The notes under the pieces were generated by a model. The model saw nothing but the letters and a program-made list of their open reading frames with translations. It searched no databases and was not told the DNA's origin. Below, one piece after another: positions 16,510 through 24,315 of a stretch of DNA of 35,746 nucleotides. A program made the position numbers and the translations under genes. This DNA comes from Glaciecola sp. UBA983. Its GTDB lineage: Bacteria > Pseudomonadota > Gammaproteobacteria > Enterobacterales > Alteromonadaceae. Where the stretch lies: assembly GCA_002292215.1 (NCBI GenBank), contig DBBN01000075.1, forward strand, positions 1 to 35,746, read 5' to 3'. Positions within the stretch are counted from its first letter, which is position 1. Every line of letters begins with the position of its first letter.

Positions 16510-17930
16510 CAGTGTTGTGGAATATATTATCTTTTATTGTTGCCTTAGGGATTTTAGTTGCAGTGCATGAATGGGGACATTTTTATGTTGCCCGTCGTTG
16601 TGGCGTCAAAGTACTGCGCTTTTCAATTGGCTTTGGTAAAGTGTTATGGCGCAGAACCGATAAGCATGGCACTGAATTTGCTGTTGCAGCCATACCGTTG
16701 GGTGGTTACGTTAAGATGCTCGACGAGCGCGTTGAACACGTGCCAAGCGAATTACAAGAACAAAGCTTTAACCGTAAAAGCGTCAAACAACGTTTTGCCA
16801 TTGTCGCTGCAGGTCCGATTGTAAACTTTTTATTTGCAATTTTTGTTTTAGCAGTCATGTATATGATTGGTGTGACAACATTAAAACCTGTTGTGGGTGA
16901 TGTTGTCGAAAACTCCATTGCACAGCGTGCAGGACTGACATCTGGGATGCAGATAACACATGTTGGAGAGCGTTCTGTAAGTGATTGGGAGGCGGTCAAT
17001 CTTGAGCTAGTATCCGCCATAGGGCAATCACAAGTGACAATTCAAGTTGTCGATACTGGGCTGCAAACGACACCTACCTTTGTGGGCTCGAACTCTACAC
17101 CACGCTTTTATGATCCTGCGACACCTGAATTATCACCGAGTCCCAGTAAGATTACTTTAGTACTAAATGAGTGGGAATTTGCACCAGATAAACAAAGTGC
17201 GATGGATAGCTTAGGGTTCTCTACTTTCCGCCCACAACCGACGATGGACATTGCGTATGTCTCACCTGAGAGTGCTGCATCTAAGGCTGGATTACTCAAA
17301 GGCGATAAAATTTTACAAATTGATGGAACTCTTTTGCCAAATTGGGGACAAACAGTTGCTTATATAAAAGCGCGACCAAGTGAAGATATTGAAATGACAA
17401 TTGGTCGTGATGGTCAAATTCAACGCATATTTGCTACGTTAGGTGTCCAAGAGACCGATACCGGGCGAATAGGTATATTGGGTGTGAGCCCTGTTTTCGA
17501 GCAATGGCCAAGCGGGTTAGTATTTGAACAACAACACAATCTTTTCAGCGCAGTAGGCCTTGGGATTGATAAAACTTGGCGTCTGATGACCTTAAGTGTA
17601 GATATGATTGGTAAACTGTTTACCGGTGATGTTTCGGTGAAAAGTTTAAGTGGTCCGGTATCTATCGCGCAAGGAGCTGGAATGAGCGCAAGTTTCGGTC
17701 TTGTTTACTTTTTAAGCTTTTTAGCCTTGATTAGTGTGAATCTTGGGATTATTAATTTATTTCCATTACCGATGCTCGACGGTGGTCATTTAATGTATTA
17801 TTTAATCGAGTGGGTCACTGGAAAGCCGGTTTCAGAGGAAGTACAAGAGATTGGCTTTCGAATTGGAGCCGTGATTTTATTTAGTTTAATGAGCATTGCG
17901 ATTTTTAATGACATCATGCGCATCACTTAA
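16503..17930 (+). CDS. rseP: Site-2 intramembrane metalloprotease RseP
   Basis: RseP cleaves the membrane anti-sigma factor RseA after DegS, releasing sigma-E under envelope stress. Zinc ligands His22, Glu23 and His26 lie in VHEWGHF within the first membrane segment, and the third ligand is in 'LFPLPMLDGGHL' near the C-terminus. Two PDZ domains lie between, the second around 'VSPESAASKAGLLKGDKIL'. At 475 residues it is about 25 longer than E. coli RseP. Most of the excess appears as a Pro/Ser/Thr-rich insert near residues 185-215. It is coupled to dxr by overlap and lies 63 bp ahead of bamA. Confidence 0.96.
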   Translation: MLAVLWNILSFIVALGILVAVHEWGHFYVARRCGVKVLRFSIGFGKVLWRRTDKHGTEFAVAAIPLGGYVKMLDERVEHVPSELQEQSFNRKSVKQRFAIVAAGPIVNFLFAIFVLAVMYMIGVTTLKPVVGDVVENSIAQRAGLTSGMQITHVGERSVSDWEAVNLELVSAIGQSQVTIQVVDTGLQTTPTFVGSNSTPRFYDPATPELSPSPSKITLVLNEWEFAPDKQSAMDSLGFSTFRPQPTMDIAYVSPESAASKAGLLKGDKILQIDGTLLPNWGQTVAYIKARPSEDIEMTIGRDGQIQRIFATLGVQETDTGRIGILGVSPVFEQWPSGLVFEQQHNLFSAVGLGIDKTWRLMTLSVDMIGKLFTGDVSVKSLSGPVSIAQGAGMSASFGLVYFLSFLALISVNLGIINLFPLPMLDGGHLMYYLIEWVTGKPVSEEVQEIGFRIGAVILFSLMSIAIFNDIMRIT

Positions 17931-17993
17931 TTTTGCTCAATGTCGTGCAATTCCTTACAATAATGATAATTAGTCTAGGAAGAATAACAGTTA

Positions 17994-20459
17994 ATGAAGT
18001 TAAGACAGTTTTTTTGCGCTAGCGTACTGACGTTATGTGCCTTCGCATCCCAAGCAAACAGTGACTTTGTCATTGAAGATATTCGTATTCAAGGTTTGCA
18101 ACGTGTTGCACTCGGTGCTGCATTAACATATGTGCCCGTTCAAGTTGGCGATTCGCTAAGCGATTTTCGAGTCAAACAAGTGATCCGTTCATTGTATTCT
18201 TCTACTCACTTCGAAAGCATCAGTGTTGCTCGAGATGGCAATACGTTGGTTATCAATGTGACGGAACGTCCAACCATTTCAAATATTATCTTTGAAGGTA
18301 ACGACGATATTAAAGATGAGCAACTGCAAGATAGTTTGAATGGCTCGAATATCATTGTCGGTGAACCGTTAGATAAAACCGTACTAAATTCAATCGAAAA
18401 TGGACTCAAAGATTTCTATTACTCAATCGGTAAATATACCGCTGACGTAACGGCAATTGTTACTCCGTTACCACGTAACCGAGTTGATTTGAAAGTCTTG
18501 TTTGAAGAAGGCGATGCTGCTGAAATTAAACAGATCAATATTGTCGGCAATGAATTATTTTCTGACCAAGAATTATTTGAGCTAATGGAGCTTAAATTTG
18601 ATAAACCTTGGTGGGATTTCATGTCTGAATCGCGCTATCAACAACAAACCCTATCTGGCGATATGGAAACGTTAAGTAGTTACTATATGGATCGCGGTTA
18701 TTTGCGCTTTGCCATTGACTCGACCCAAGTCTCAATGACACCTGAAAAAGATGCCATCTACATTACAATGAATGTGTCTGAAGGTGAAAAATACAACGTT
18801 TCTGAAATTGAAGTCGTTGGTGACTTAATTGGGCAAGATGAACTGATTAAACAACTGGTTCCATTAAGAGCTGAAACCTTATACAACCAAGCGCAAGTTA
18901 CTTATGCAGAAGAATTTATCAGTAAGTACCTGGGACGCTTTGGTTATGCATATCCGAATGTCACCACTATCCCCGAGATTAATGACGAAGATAACACGGT
19001 TAAATTAACCTTGTCGGTCGATCCGGGTAAACGTATATATGTTCGCCGTATTAATTTTGCCGGCAACAGCGTTACCGCTGATGAGGTGTTGCGTCAAAAT
19101 GTAACACAAATGGAAGGGGCATGGTTATCCAATCAATCCCTCGAAACGTCTAAAATACAACTGTCACGCTTAACCTATATGGAAGAAGTTGAATTCGATA
19201 CTATTCGACTTCCTGGTCAAGATGATCAAGTCGACGTTAACTTTTCAGTTAAAGAGCAACCTGCGGGATCATTTAATGCTGGTATTGGTTATGGTGACCG
19301 AACTAAATTAAGCCTCCAAGCAGGTATCCAACAGGATAACTTCTTAGGGACAGGTAAACGTATTGGTGTGAGTTTAAACACGGTATCTTATCAGCAATCA
19401 ATCTCACTTAGCTATACTGACCCTTTCTTTACCATTGATGGTATTAGTTTGGGCGGCACGATGAGCTATAGTGAATTTGACGGTAGTGATTTTAACGTTG
19501 TAAGTTATAACTCTAAGCAATTTGCGGTCGGAGCTAACCTAGGCTACCCAATTAATGCTGTAAACCGAATTAATTTTGGTCTAACCTATAGTAATGTAGA
19601 GCTGTATAATCGTTCTTCATACGAACAAACAGACCGTTTTTATAGTCAGTTTTTAGATGCAAATAACCCAGATGGTGCAGTTAAGTATGATAGCTTACAA
19701 GCATCGGTTGGTTGGTTCAGAAATACATTGAACCGCGGTATGTTTCCTTCTGCAGGTTCGTCACAACGCGCCTCAGTGAGTGTTACCACACCTAATTCTG
19801 ATGTACAGTTCTTTAAATCTACAATCGATACTAAGTTTTACTTCCCGTTGTCACGCAACCAACGCTGGACTGTATTAGCGCGAGCCCGTCTAGGCTACGG
19901 TAATGGGTATGGCGATGTCGATGGAGTAGAACAAATCCTACCATTCACAGAAAACTTTACCGCGGGTGGTTCTGATACCTTACGTGGTTTTGAAAATAAC
20001 ACCGTTGGTCCTCGTGGTATCCAACGCTATTCACAAGGTTCTATTACCTCGCCTGATGGCAGTGTATTCCCAGGATTACCTGCAAACGATAGTTTATTTA
20101 CATCACAACGTAGCCTAGGTGGTAATGCCATGGCAATAGCGGGATTAGAGTTAATTGTTCCCACTCCGTTTGTTGAAACTGAGTTTGATAAATCAGTCCG
20201 TACTAGTCTTTTCTTTGACGTAGGTAATGTATGGGACACAGAATTTGATTATGATGCCTATAAAGACTTACAATTAGCTTCTGGCAGTGATCCATTGTTA
20301 GATTATGGTGATTGGAAGAACTTTAGAAGTTCCACAGGTTTGTCAGTACAATGGATTTCACCAATGGGTCCAATGGTATTTAGTTTTTCTAAGGCGCTTA
20401 AACAACGCCCTGGCGACGATGCTAAATTTTTCACCTTTAATATTGGCCAAACATTTTAA
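17994..20459 (+). CDS. bamA: Outer membrane protein assembly factor BamA
   Basis: BamA is the central channel of the BAM complex that folds beta-barrel proteins into the outer membrane. Residues 1-21 form a signal peptide ending ASQA. Five POTRA domains follow to about residue 425 (for example 'FVIEDIRIQGLQRV' starting POTRA1), then an Omp85 beta-barrel to the end. The conserved loop-6 region 'RGFENNTVGPRG' contains the VRGF/Y-type motif as TLRGFENN. The protein ends in Phe (NIGQTF), the usual outer-membrane targeting signal. At 821 residues it is close to 810 in E. coli. It stands between rseP and skp as in other gammaproteobacteria. Confidence 0.98.
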   Translation: MKLRQFFCASVLTLCAFASQANSDFVIEDIRIQGLQRVALGAALTYVPVQVGDSLSDFRVKQVIRSLYSSTHFESISVARDGNTLVINVTERPTISNIIFEGNDDIKDEQLQDSLNGSNIIVGEPLDKTVLNSIENGLKDFYYSIGKYTADVTAIVTPLPRNRVDLKVLFEEGDAAEIKQINIVGNELFSDQELFELMELKFDKPWWDFMSESRYQQQTLSGDMETLSSYYMDRGYLRFAIDSTQVSMTPEKDAIYITMNVSEGEKYNVSEIEVVGDLIGQDELIKQLVPLRAETLYNQAQVTYAEEFISKYLGRFGYAYPNVTTIPEINDEDNTVKLTLSVDPGKRIYVRRINFAGNSVTADEVLRQNVTQMEGAWLSNQSLETSKIQLSRLTYMEEVEFDTIRLPGQDDQVDVNFSVKEQPAGSFNAGIGYGDRTKLSLQAGIQQDNFLGTGKRIGVSLNTVSYQQSISLSYTDPFFTIDGISLGGTMSYSEFDGSDFNVVSYNSKQFAVGANLGYPINAVNRINFGLTYSNVELYNRSSYEQTDRFYSQFLDANNPDGAVKYDSLQASVGWFRNTLNRGMFPSAGSSQRASVSVTTPNSDVQFFKSTIDTKFYFPLSRNQRWTVLARARLGYGNGYGDVDGVEQILPFTENFTAGGSDTLRGFENNTVGPRGIQRYSQGSITSPDGSVFPGLPANDSLFTSQRSLGGNAMAIAGLELIVPTPFVETEFDKSVRTSLFFDVGNVWDTEFDYDAYKDLQLASGSDPLLDYGDWKNFRSSTGLSVQWISPMGPMVFSFSKALKQRPGDDAKFFTFNIGQTF

Positions 20460-20501
20460 TTATTAATCTGTATCAATTAGATACATATTCAGGAGTAAAC
20501 T

Positions 20502-21017
20502 TTGAAAACATTCACTAAGACAATTGCAACGACCGTATTACTAGCAACGACGTTATTGAGCACAGCAGCAATGGCTGCACAAAAAATTGCCATCATTGAT
20601 GTGCAAGGTGTGATCCAAGCATTACCACAAACTGCACAAATCGTGCAGGGTATTAATAACGAATTCAAAGCGCAATTTGCTGAAGTTCAAAAATTGCAAA
20701 AAGACGGTGAGTTTGAAGTAGAAAAGCTGCAACGTGATGGTGCGACTATGTCTGAAGCTCAAAAGAAAGCGTCACAAGAAAAAATCATGGCTATCCGTGC
20801 TGAGCTTCAAGAAAAAGCAACACCGTTACAACAAGAAGTACAACGTCGTCAAAACGAAGAGCAAACTAAATTATTGGGTTTAGTTAAGCAAGCGATTGAT
20901 GCAGTGGCGAAAGCAGAAAATTATGACGTAGTATTAAATGCAGGCGCAGCAACATTTGCTAAGCCAGAATTTGATATTTCTGAAAAAGTATTAGCAAAAG
21001 TTAGCCAATCTAACTAA
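20502..21017 (+). CDS. skp: Periplasmic chaperone Skp/OmpH
   Basis: Skp is a trimeric 'jellyfish' chaperone holding unfolded outer-membrane proteins on their way to BamA. The 171-residue precursor has a signal peptide (MKTFTKTIATTVLLATTLL, cleavage after about residue 25, AMA) and the mature start 'QKIAIIDVQGVIQALPQTAQ'. A long Lys/Glu/Gln-rich coiled coil (about 60-130) forms the tentacles, and 'YDVVLNAGAATFA' closes the trimer core. The start codon is TTG, set by a strong AGGAG at 20491-20495. A hairpin with a T-rich tail follows the stop, where lpxD would normally begin. Confidence 0.96.
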   Translation: MKTFTKTIATTVLLATTLLSTAAMAAQKIAIIDVQGVIQALPQTAQIVQGINNEFKAQFAEVQKLQKDGEFEVEKLQRDGATMSEAQKKASQEKIMAIRAELQEKATPLQQEVQRRQNEEQTKLLGLVKQAIDAVAKAENYDVVLNAGAATFAKPEFDISEKVLAKVSQSN

Positions 21018-21037
21018 TTTAGCATCACCAATCTAAG

Positions 21038-21086
21038 CAGGCCGACAAAATACTTTCTTAGTATTGCGTTGGTCTGATTTGTTTTT
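21038..21086 (+). terminator. Terminator-like hairpin after skp, at the usual lpxD position
   Basis: CAGGCCGAC at 21038-21046 pairs along its full length with GTTGGTCTG at 21068-21076 (two G-U pairs). An inner AATACT/AGTATT stem tops it, and ATTTGTTTTT follows. It would stop or attenuate transcription from bamA-skp before fabZ. The rest of the 107-bp gap shows no ORF. Confidence 0.7.
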
Positions 21087-21139
21087 AAGGCTTTTACGGT
21101 TATTGTTGCGCGCAATATCAATATTTGGAGTTTTTGACC

Positions 21140-21586
21140 TTGTCAAATGAATTAAACACGATAGAAATTCGTGAAATAATGGATTTACTTCCGCATCGTT
21201 ACCCTTTCTTATTAGTTGACCGAGTCACTCATTATGAGCTTGGCCAATCAATTTGTGCCTACAAAAACATTACGTTTAATGAACCGTGTTTTACGGGGCA
21301 TTTTCCGGATCAACCTATTTTCCCTGGTGTGTTAATTCTTGAAGCGCTTGCACAAGTAGCTGGAGTCTTAGGATTTAAGAGCATGGAAAAAACCGATAAG
21401 TTGTATTTGTTTGCAGGTGTCGATAATGCTCGTTTTAAAAAGCCTGTTGTCCCTGGTGATAAGCTAGAGATGGAAGTCGAGATAGTGAAGGAGCGTCGTG
21501 GTATATGGAAATTCAAGGGTGTTGCACGCGTTGATGGCGCAGAAGTGTGTAGCTCGGAATTTATGTGTGCGATGAGAGATATGTAA
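21140..21586 (+). CDS. fabZ: 3-hydroxyacyl-[acyl-carrier-protein] dehydratase FabZ
   Basis: FabZ dehydrates 3-hydroxyacyl-ACP in fatty-acid elongation and competes with LpxA for 3-hydroxymyristoyl-ACP. The hot-dog fold protein has [14 protein letters not shown] at 16-29 and the catalytic block '[20 protein letters not shown]' with His54 and Glu68, numbered as in E. coli when the start is TTG at 21140 ([14 protein letters not shown]). An earlier in-frame TTG at 21125 adds five residues but overlaps the likely Shine-Dalgarno GGAG at 21127-21130. About 148 residues. It is normally preceded by lpxD, which is absent here. The next gene, lpxA, starts two bases after the stop. Confidence 0.96.
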   Translation: MSNELNTIEIREIMDLLPHRYPFLLVDRVTHYELGQSICAYKNITFNEPCFTGHFPDQPIFPGVLILEALAQVAGVLGFKSMEKTDKLYLFAGVDNARFKKPVVPGDKLEMEVEIVKERRGIWKFKGVARVDGAEVCSSEFMCAMRDM

Positions 21587-21588
21587 CC

Positions 21589-22359
21589 TTGATCCATTCA
21601 ACTGCAATAATTGATGCTAGTGCAAGCATTGGCAAAAACGTAACCATTGGTCCTTTTTGTTATATTGGTGAAAATGTTGTTATCGGTGATGACTGTATTT
21701 TCGAATCACATATTGTAGTTAAACGTGATACCACGATAGGTAAAGGCAATCATTTTTATCAGTTCTGTTCGATTGGTGAAGATTGCCAAGACAAGAAATA
21801 TGCGGGTGAAAAAACCACCCTCACCATTGGTGATAACAATGTATTTCGTGAATCTTGCTCAATCCATCGTGGTACTACTCAAGATCAACGCATCACTAAA
21901 ATCGGCTCAAATAACTTATTAATGGTTAACACCCACCTTGCTCATGACTGCATGGTCGGTGATAACAATATCTTTGCCAATAATGCGACCGTCGCTGGAC
22001 ATGTGCATATTGGTGATTTCGTTATTTTGGGTGGGATGACAGCGGTGCATCAATTCTGTCATTTAGGCTCGCATAGCTTTACCGGTGGCGGGGCAGTAAT
22101 ATTGCGTGACGTCCCTCCGTTTGTCATGGTTAATGGCCTTAAACATATTCCACAAACGATTAACTCTGAAGGTCTTAAACGTCGTGGTTTTAGTGCTGCA
22201 GCGATTATGAATATCAAACGTGCCTACAAAGCCTTATATCGTCAAAATAATACGATAGCCGAAGCATTGGTAGCAATCAAATTGTTAGCCCAAGACTGTC
22301 CTGAGTTAGACATTATGGTTGATTTTTTAAGTCAGCCAAATCGCGGTATCATTCGTTAA
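21589..22359 (+). CDS. lpxA: UDP-N-acetylglucosamine acyltransferase LpxA
   Basis: LpxA adds 3-hydroxyacyl to UDP-GlcNAc, the first step of lipid A synthesis. From TTG 21589 the protein has 256 residues and begins MIHSTAIIDASASIGKNVTI, opening directly into left-handed beta-helix hexapeptide repeats (about residues 1-185). A helical C-terminal tail follows. The catalytic His is in 'VNTHLAHDCMVGDN' (His119, equivalent to His125 of E. coli). An ATG at 21565 in frame would add eight residues inside fabZ and is unlikely. It lies between fabZ and lpxB as usual. Confidence 0.96.
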   Translation: MIHSTAIIDASASIGKNVTIGPFCYIGENVVIGDDCIFESHIVVKRDTTIGKGNHFYQFCSIGEDCQDKKYAGEKTTLTIGDNNVFRESCSIHRGTTQDQRITKIGSNNLLMVNTHLAHDCMVGDNNIFANNATVAGHVHIGDFVILGGMTAVHQFCHLGSHSFTGGGAVILRDVPPFVMVNGLKHIPQTINSEGLKRRGFSAAAIMNIKRAYKALYRQNNTIAEALVAIKLLAQDCPELDIMVDFLSQPNRGIIR

Positions 22360-22360
22360 A

Positions 22361-23650
22361 ATGAGCACCGCTGTGGTGTCAGATAAGCCTTATAAGATCG
22401 CTCTGGTCTGTGCGGAACCCTCGGGGGATATGCTGGCCAGTGGTCTTGTGAATACTCTCTTACAGCGTTTCCCTAATGCACAAATTAAAGGTATCGGTGG
22501 AGATTTAACTCAAGCTAATGGCTTAGAGTCATGGTTTGATATGAATGAACTATCTGTAATGGGATTAGTTGAAGTACTTAAGCATTTACCCCGTTTACTG
22601 TCTATCCGCAAACAGCTTAAAGCTCAGTTACTTGCCTTCAAACCTGATATATATATTGGTGTTGATGCGCCAGATTTTAATCTTCCGATTGAAACATTTT
22701 TAAAAAAACACCATATCAAGACCGTGCATTATGTTAGCCCGACTATTTGGGCATGGCGCGAATCACGTGTGCATAAAATTAAACGTGCGGTCGATTGCGT
22801 GATGGGGCTGTTTCCGTTTGAAGCACCTGTATTTGCTAAATACCATGTGCCGTATCAATTTGTCGGCCACCCTATGGCCGATGCGATTGCACTTAAGCCG
22901 GATCAAGAAAAGGCTAGGACAACATTAAAGTTGCATGCTGACGCGACTGTGGTGGCAATTTTACCCGGCTCTAGAAGTGGTGAAGTACAACATTTATTGC
23001 CGATATTTTTAGCCAGCTTTGCGTTAATGCAAGCTCGTCATCCTGAACTTGTTGGGGTCGTACCTGCTGTCAATGCAGCGCGTGAATCTCAAATTAATCA
23101 ACTTTTAGCAACTTATCCTGACTCACTTCAATCTGCGCTAATCATCACGCGTCGTCCAGCTCGTGAAGTCATGATAGCCAGTGACGCAGTATTACTGTCT
23201 TCTGGGACGGCGACGTTAGAAGCTATGTTATGCAAACGTCCGATGTTATCTGTGTATAAGATGTCTGGTTTGACGTATAAAATGATGCAACATTTGTACA
23301 AACCGGATTATTTTTCATTACCCAATATTTTGGCGAATGAAGCATTGGTCCCTGAATTATTACAAGACGATGTGACGCCTGAGGCAATAAGTGCGTACAT
23401 GAATGATTTAATAGCGTTGGATCTATCAATAACTCAAGATGCTGGCGCTGTTAGTGAAACACACTCAACCACGATACCTGATCGCACAATTACACGCCTA
23501 CCTGTACTGAGTAAAGGTTCGTGTTTGTTTGCAATTGATCAAGACCGCCTAGCGTATATTATGCAGCGTTTTACCCAGTTGCATATCACCTTACAACAAA
23601 ATGCGGATGAGCAATCAGCTGACGTCGTGACGAGGTATTTACTAAAATGA
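22361..23650 (+). CDS. lpxB: Lipid-A-disaccharide synthase LpxB (with internal extra segment)
   Basis: LpxB joins UDP-diacylglucosamine and lipid X to make the lipid A disaccharide at the inner membrane. GT19 family signs are '[13 protein letters not shown]' at 17-29, '[14 protein letters not shown]' near 103 with the catalytic-type Asp, '[15 protein letters not shown]', 'LPGSRSGEV' and '[22 protein letters not shown]'. At 429 residues it exceeds E. coli LpxB (382). The excess is a Ser/Thr-rich stretch at about residues 355-400 between the '[14 protein letters not shown]' and '[17 protein letters not shown]' parts of the normal C-terminus. It overlaps rnhB by four bases (ATGA). Confidence 0.95.
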   Translation: MSTAVVSDKPYKIALVCAEPSGDMLASGLVNTLLQRFPNAQIKGIGGDLTQANGLESWFDMNELSVMGLVEVLKHLPRLLSIRKQLKAQLLAFKPDIYIGVDAPDFNLPIETFLKKHHIKTVHYVSPTIWAWRESRVHKIKRAVDCVMGLFPFEAPVFAKYHVPYQFVGHPMADAIALKPDQEKARTTLKLHADATVVAILPGSRSGEVQHLLPIFLASFALMQARHPELVGVVPAVNAARESQINQLLATYPDSLQSALIITRRPAREVMIASDAVLLSSGTATLEAMLCKRPMLSVYKMSGLTYKMMQHLYKPDYFSLPNILANEALVPELLQDDVTPEAISAYMNDLIALDLSITQDAGAVSETHSTTIPDRTITRLPVLSKGSCLFAIDQDRLAYIMQRFTQLHITLQQNADEQSADVVTRYLLK

Positions 23651-24213
23651 TGATAGCCGGTGTCGATGAAGTAGGGCGCGGTCCTTTAGTGGGTGATGTG
23701 GTTACGGCAGCAGTGATCCTCGATCCTGCGCGTCCCATCTTAGAGCTCAATGATTCTAAAAAGCTCAGTGAGAAAAAACGCGAAGCGCTATTCCCAATCA
23801 TTCAAGAGCGCGCGCTGGCATGGTCGGTTGGCCGTGCTACACCTGCGGAAATTGATGATATTAATATTTTACAGGCCACACTATTAGCGATGACTCGGGC
23901 TGTACAAGGATTGGCAATTCAGCCTGATTTTGTTCAAGTCGATGGTAATCGCTTACCAGCTTGGTCCTATGCGGCAGAAGCCATTGTCAAAGGGGATGGA
24001 AGTGTTGCCTGTATTAGTGCAGCTTCTATTATTGCCAAAGTAGTTCGAGATAGAGAAATGCTTGCATTGGATAAAATATACCCAGAATATGGTTTTGCCA
24101 AGCATAAAGGCTATCCCACCAAAGCACACCTTGAATGCTTAGCTAACTTACCGATATTGCCGAACTACCGCCGTTCATTTAAGCCCGTTGCTAAGCTACT
24201 TCAAGCAAAATAA
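23647..24213 (+). CDS. rnhB: Ribonuclease HII
   Basis: RNase HII cuts at ribonucleotides embedded in DNA and at RNA-DNA hybrids. The 188-residue protein has the catalytic Asp-Glu pair in '[13 protein letters not shown]' (Asp7, Glu8), '[12 protein letters not shown]', the third acidic site in 'VQVDGNRLP' and '[16 protein letters not shown]', and the conserved tail '[11 protein letters not shown]...RRSF'. The ATG overlaps the lpxB stop, so translation is coupled. A 102-bp gap with a possible promoter separates it from dnaE. Confidence 0.97.
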   Translation: MMIAGVDEVGRGPLVGDVVTAAVILDPARPILELNDSKKLSEKKREALFPIIQERALAWSVGRATPAEIDDINILQATLLAMTRAVQGLAIQPDFVQVDGNRLPAWSYAAEAIVKGDGSVACISAASIIAKVVRDREMLALDKIYPEYGFAKHKGYPTKAHLECLANLPILPNYRRSFKPVAKLLQAK

Positions 24214-24244
24214 AAATAAATCGCATTTGGATTTGTTTTAGTCG

Positions 24245-24271
24245 TTGTTCAAGTCTGTTTTTTGATACACT
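24245..24271 (+). promoter_or_regulatory. Possible dnaE promoter
   Basis: TTGTTC at 24245-24250 and TACACT at 24266-24271 (within GATACACTAT) form a weak sigma-70 candidate with 15-bp spacing in the rnhB-dnaE gap, the first gap over 60 bp in this part of the cluster. Confidence 0.35.
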
Positions 24272-24315
24272 ATCCCGATATTAATACTCATTTTAGATTA
24301 GGATTGCTCGCTTAG

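Noticed and set aside
21093..21121. A fabZ promoter (TTTACG, 17 bp, TATCAA)
   Set aside because: The implied start would fall inside the fabZ ribosome-binding site, so it could not give a useful leader.
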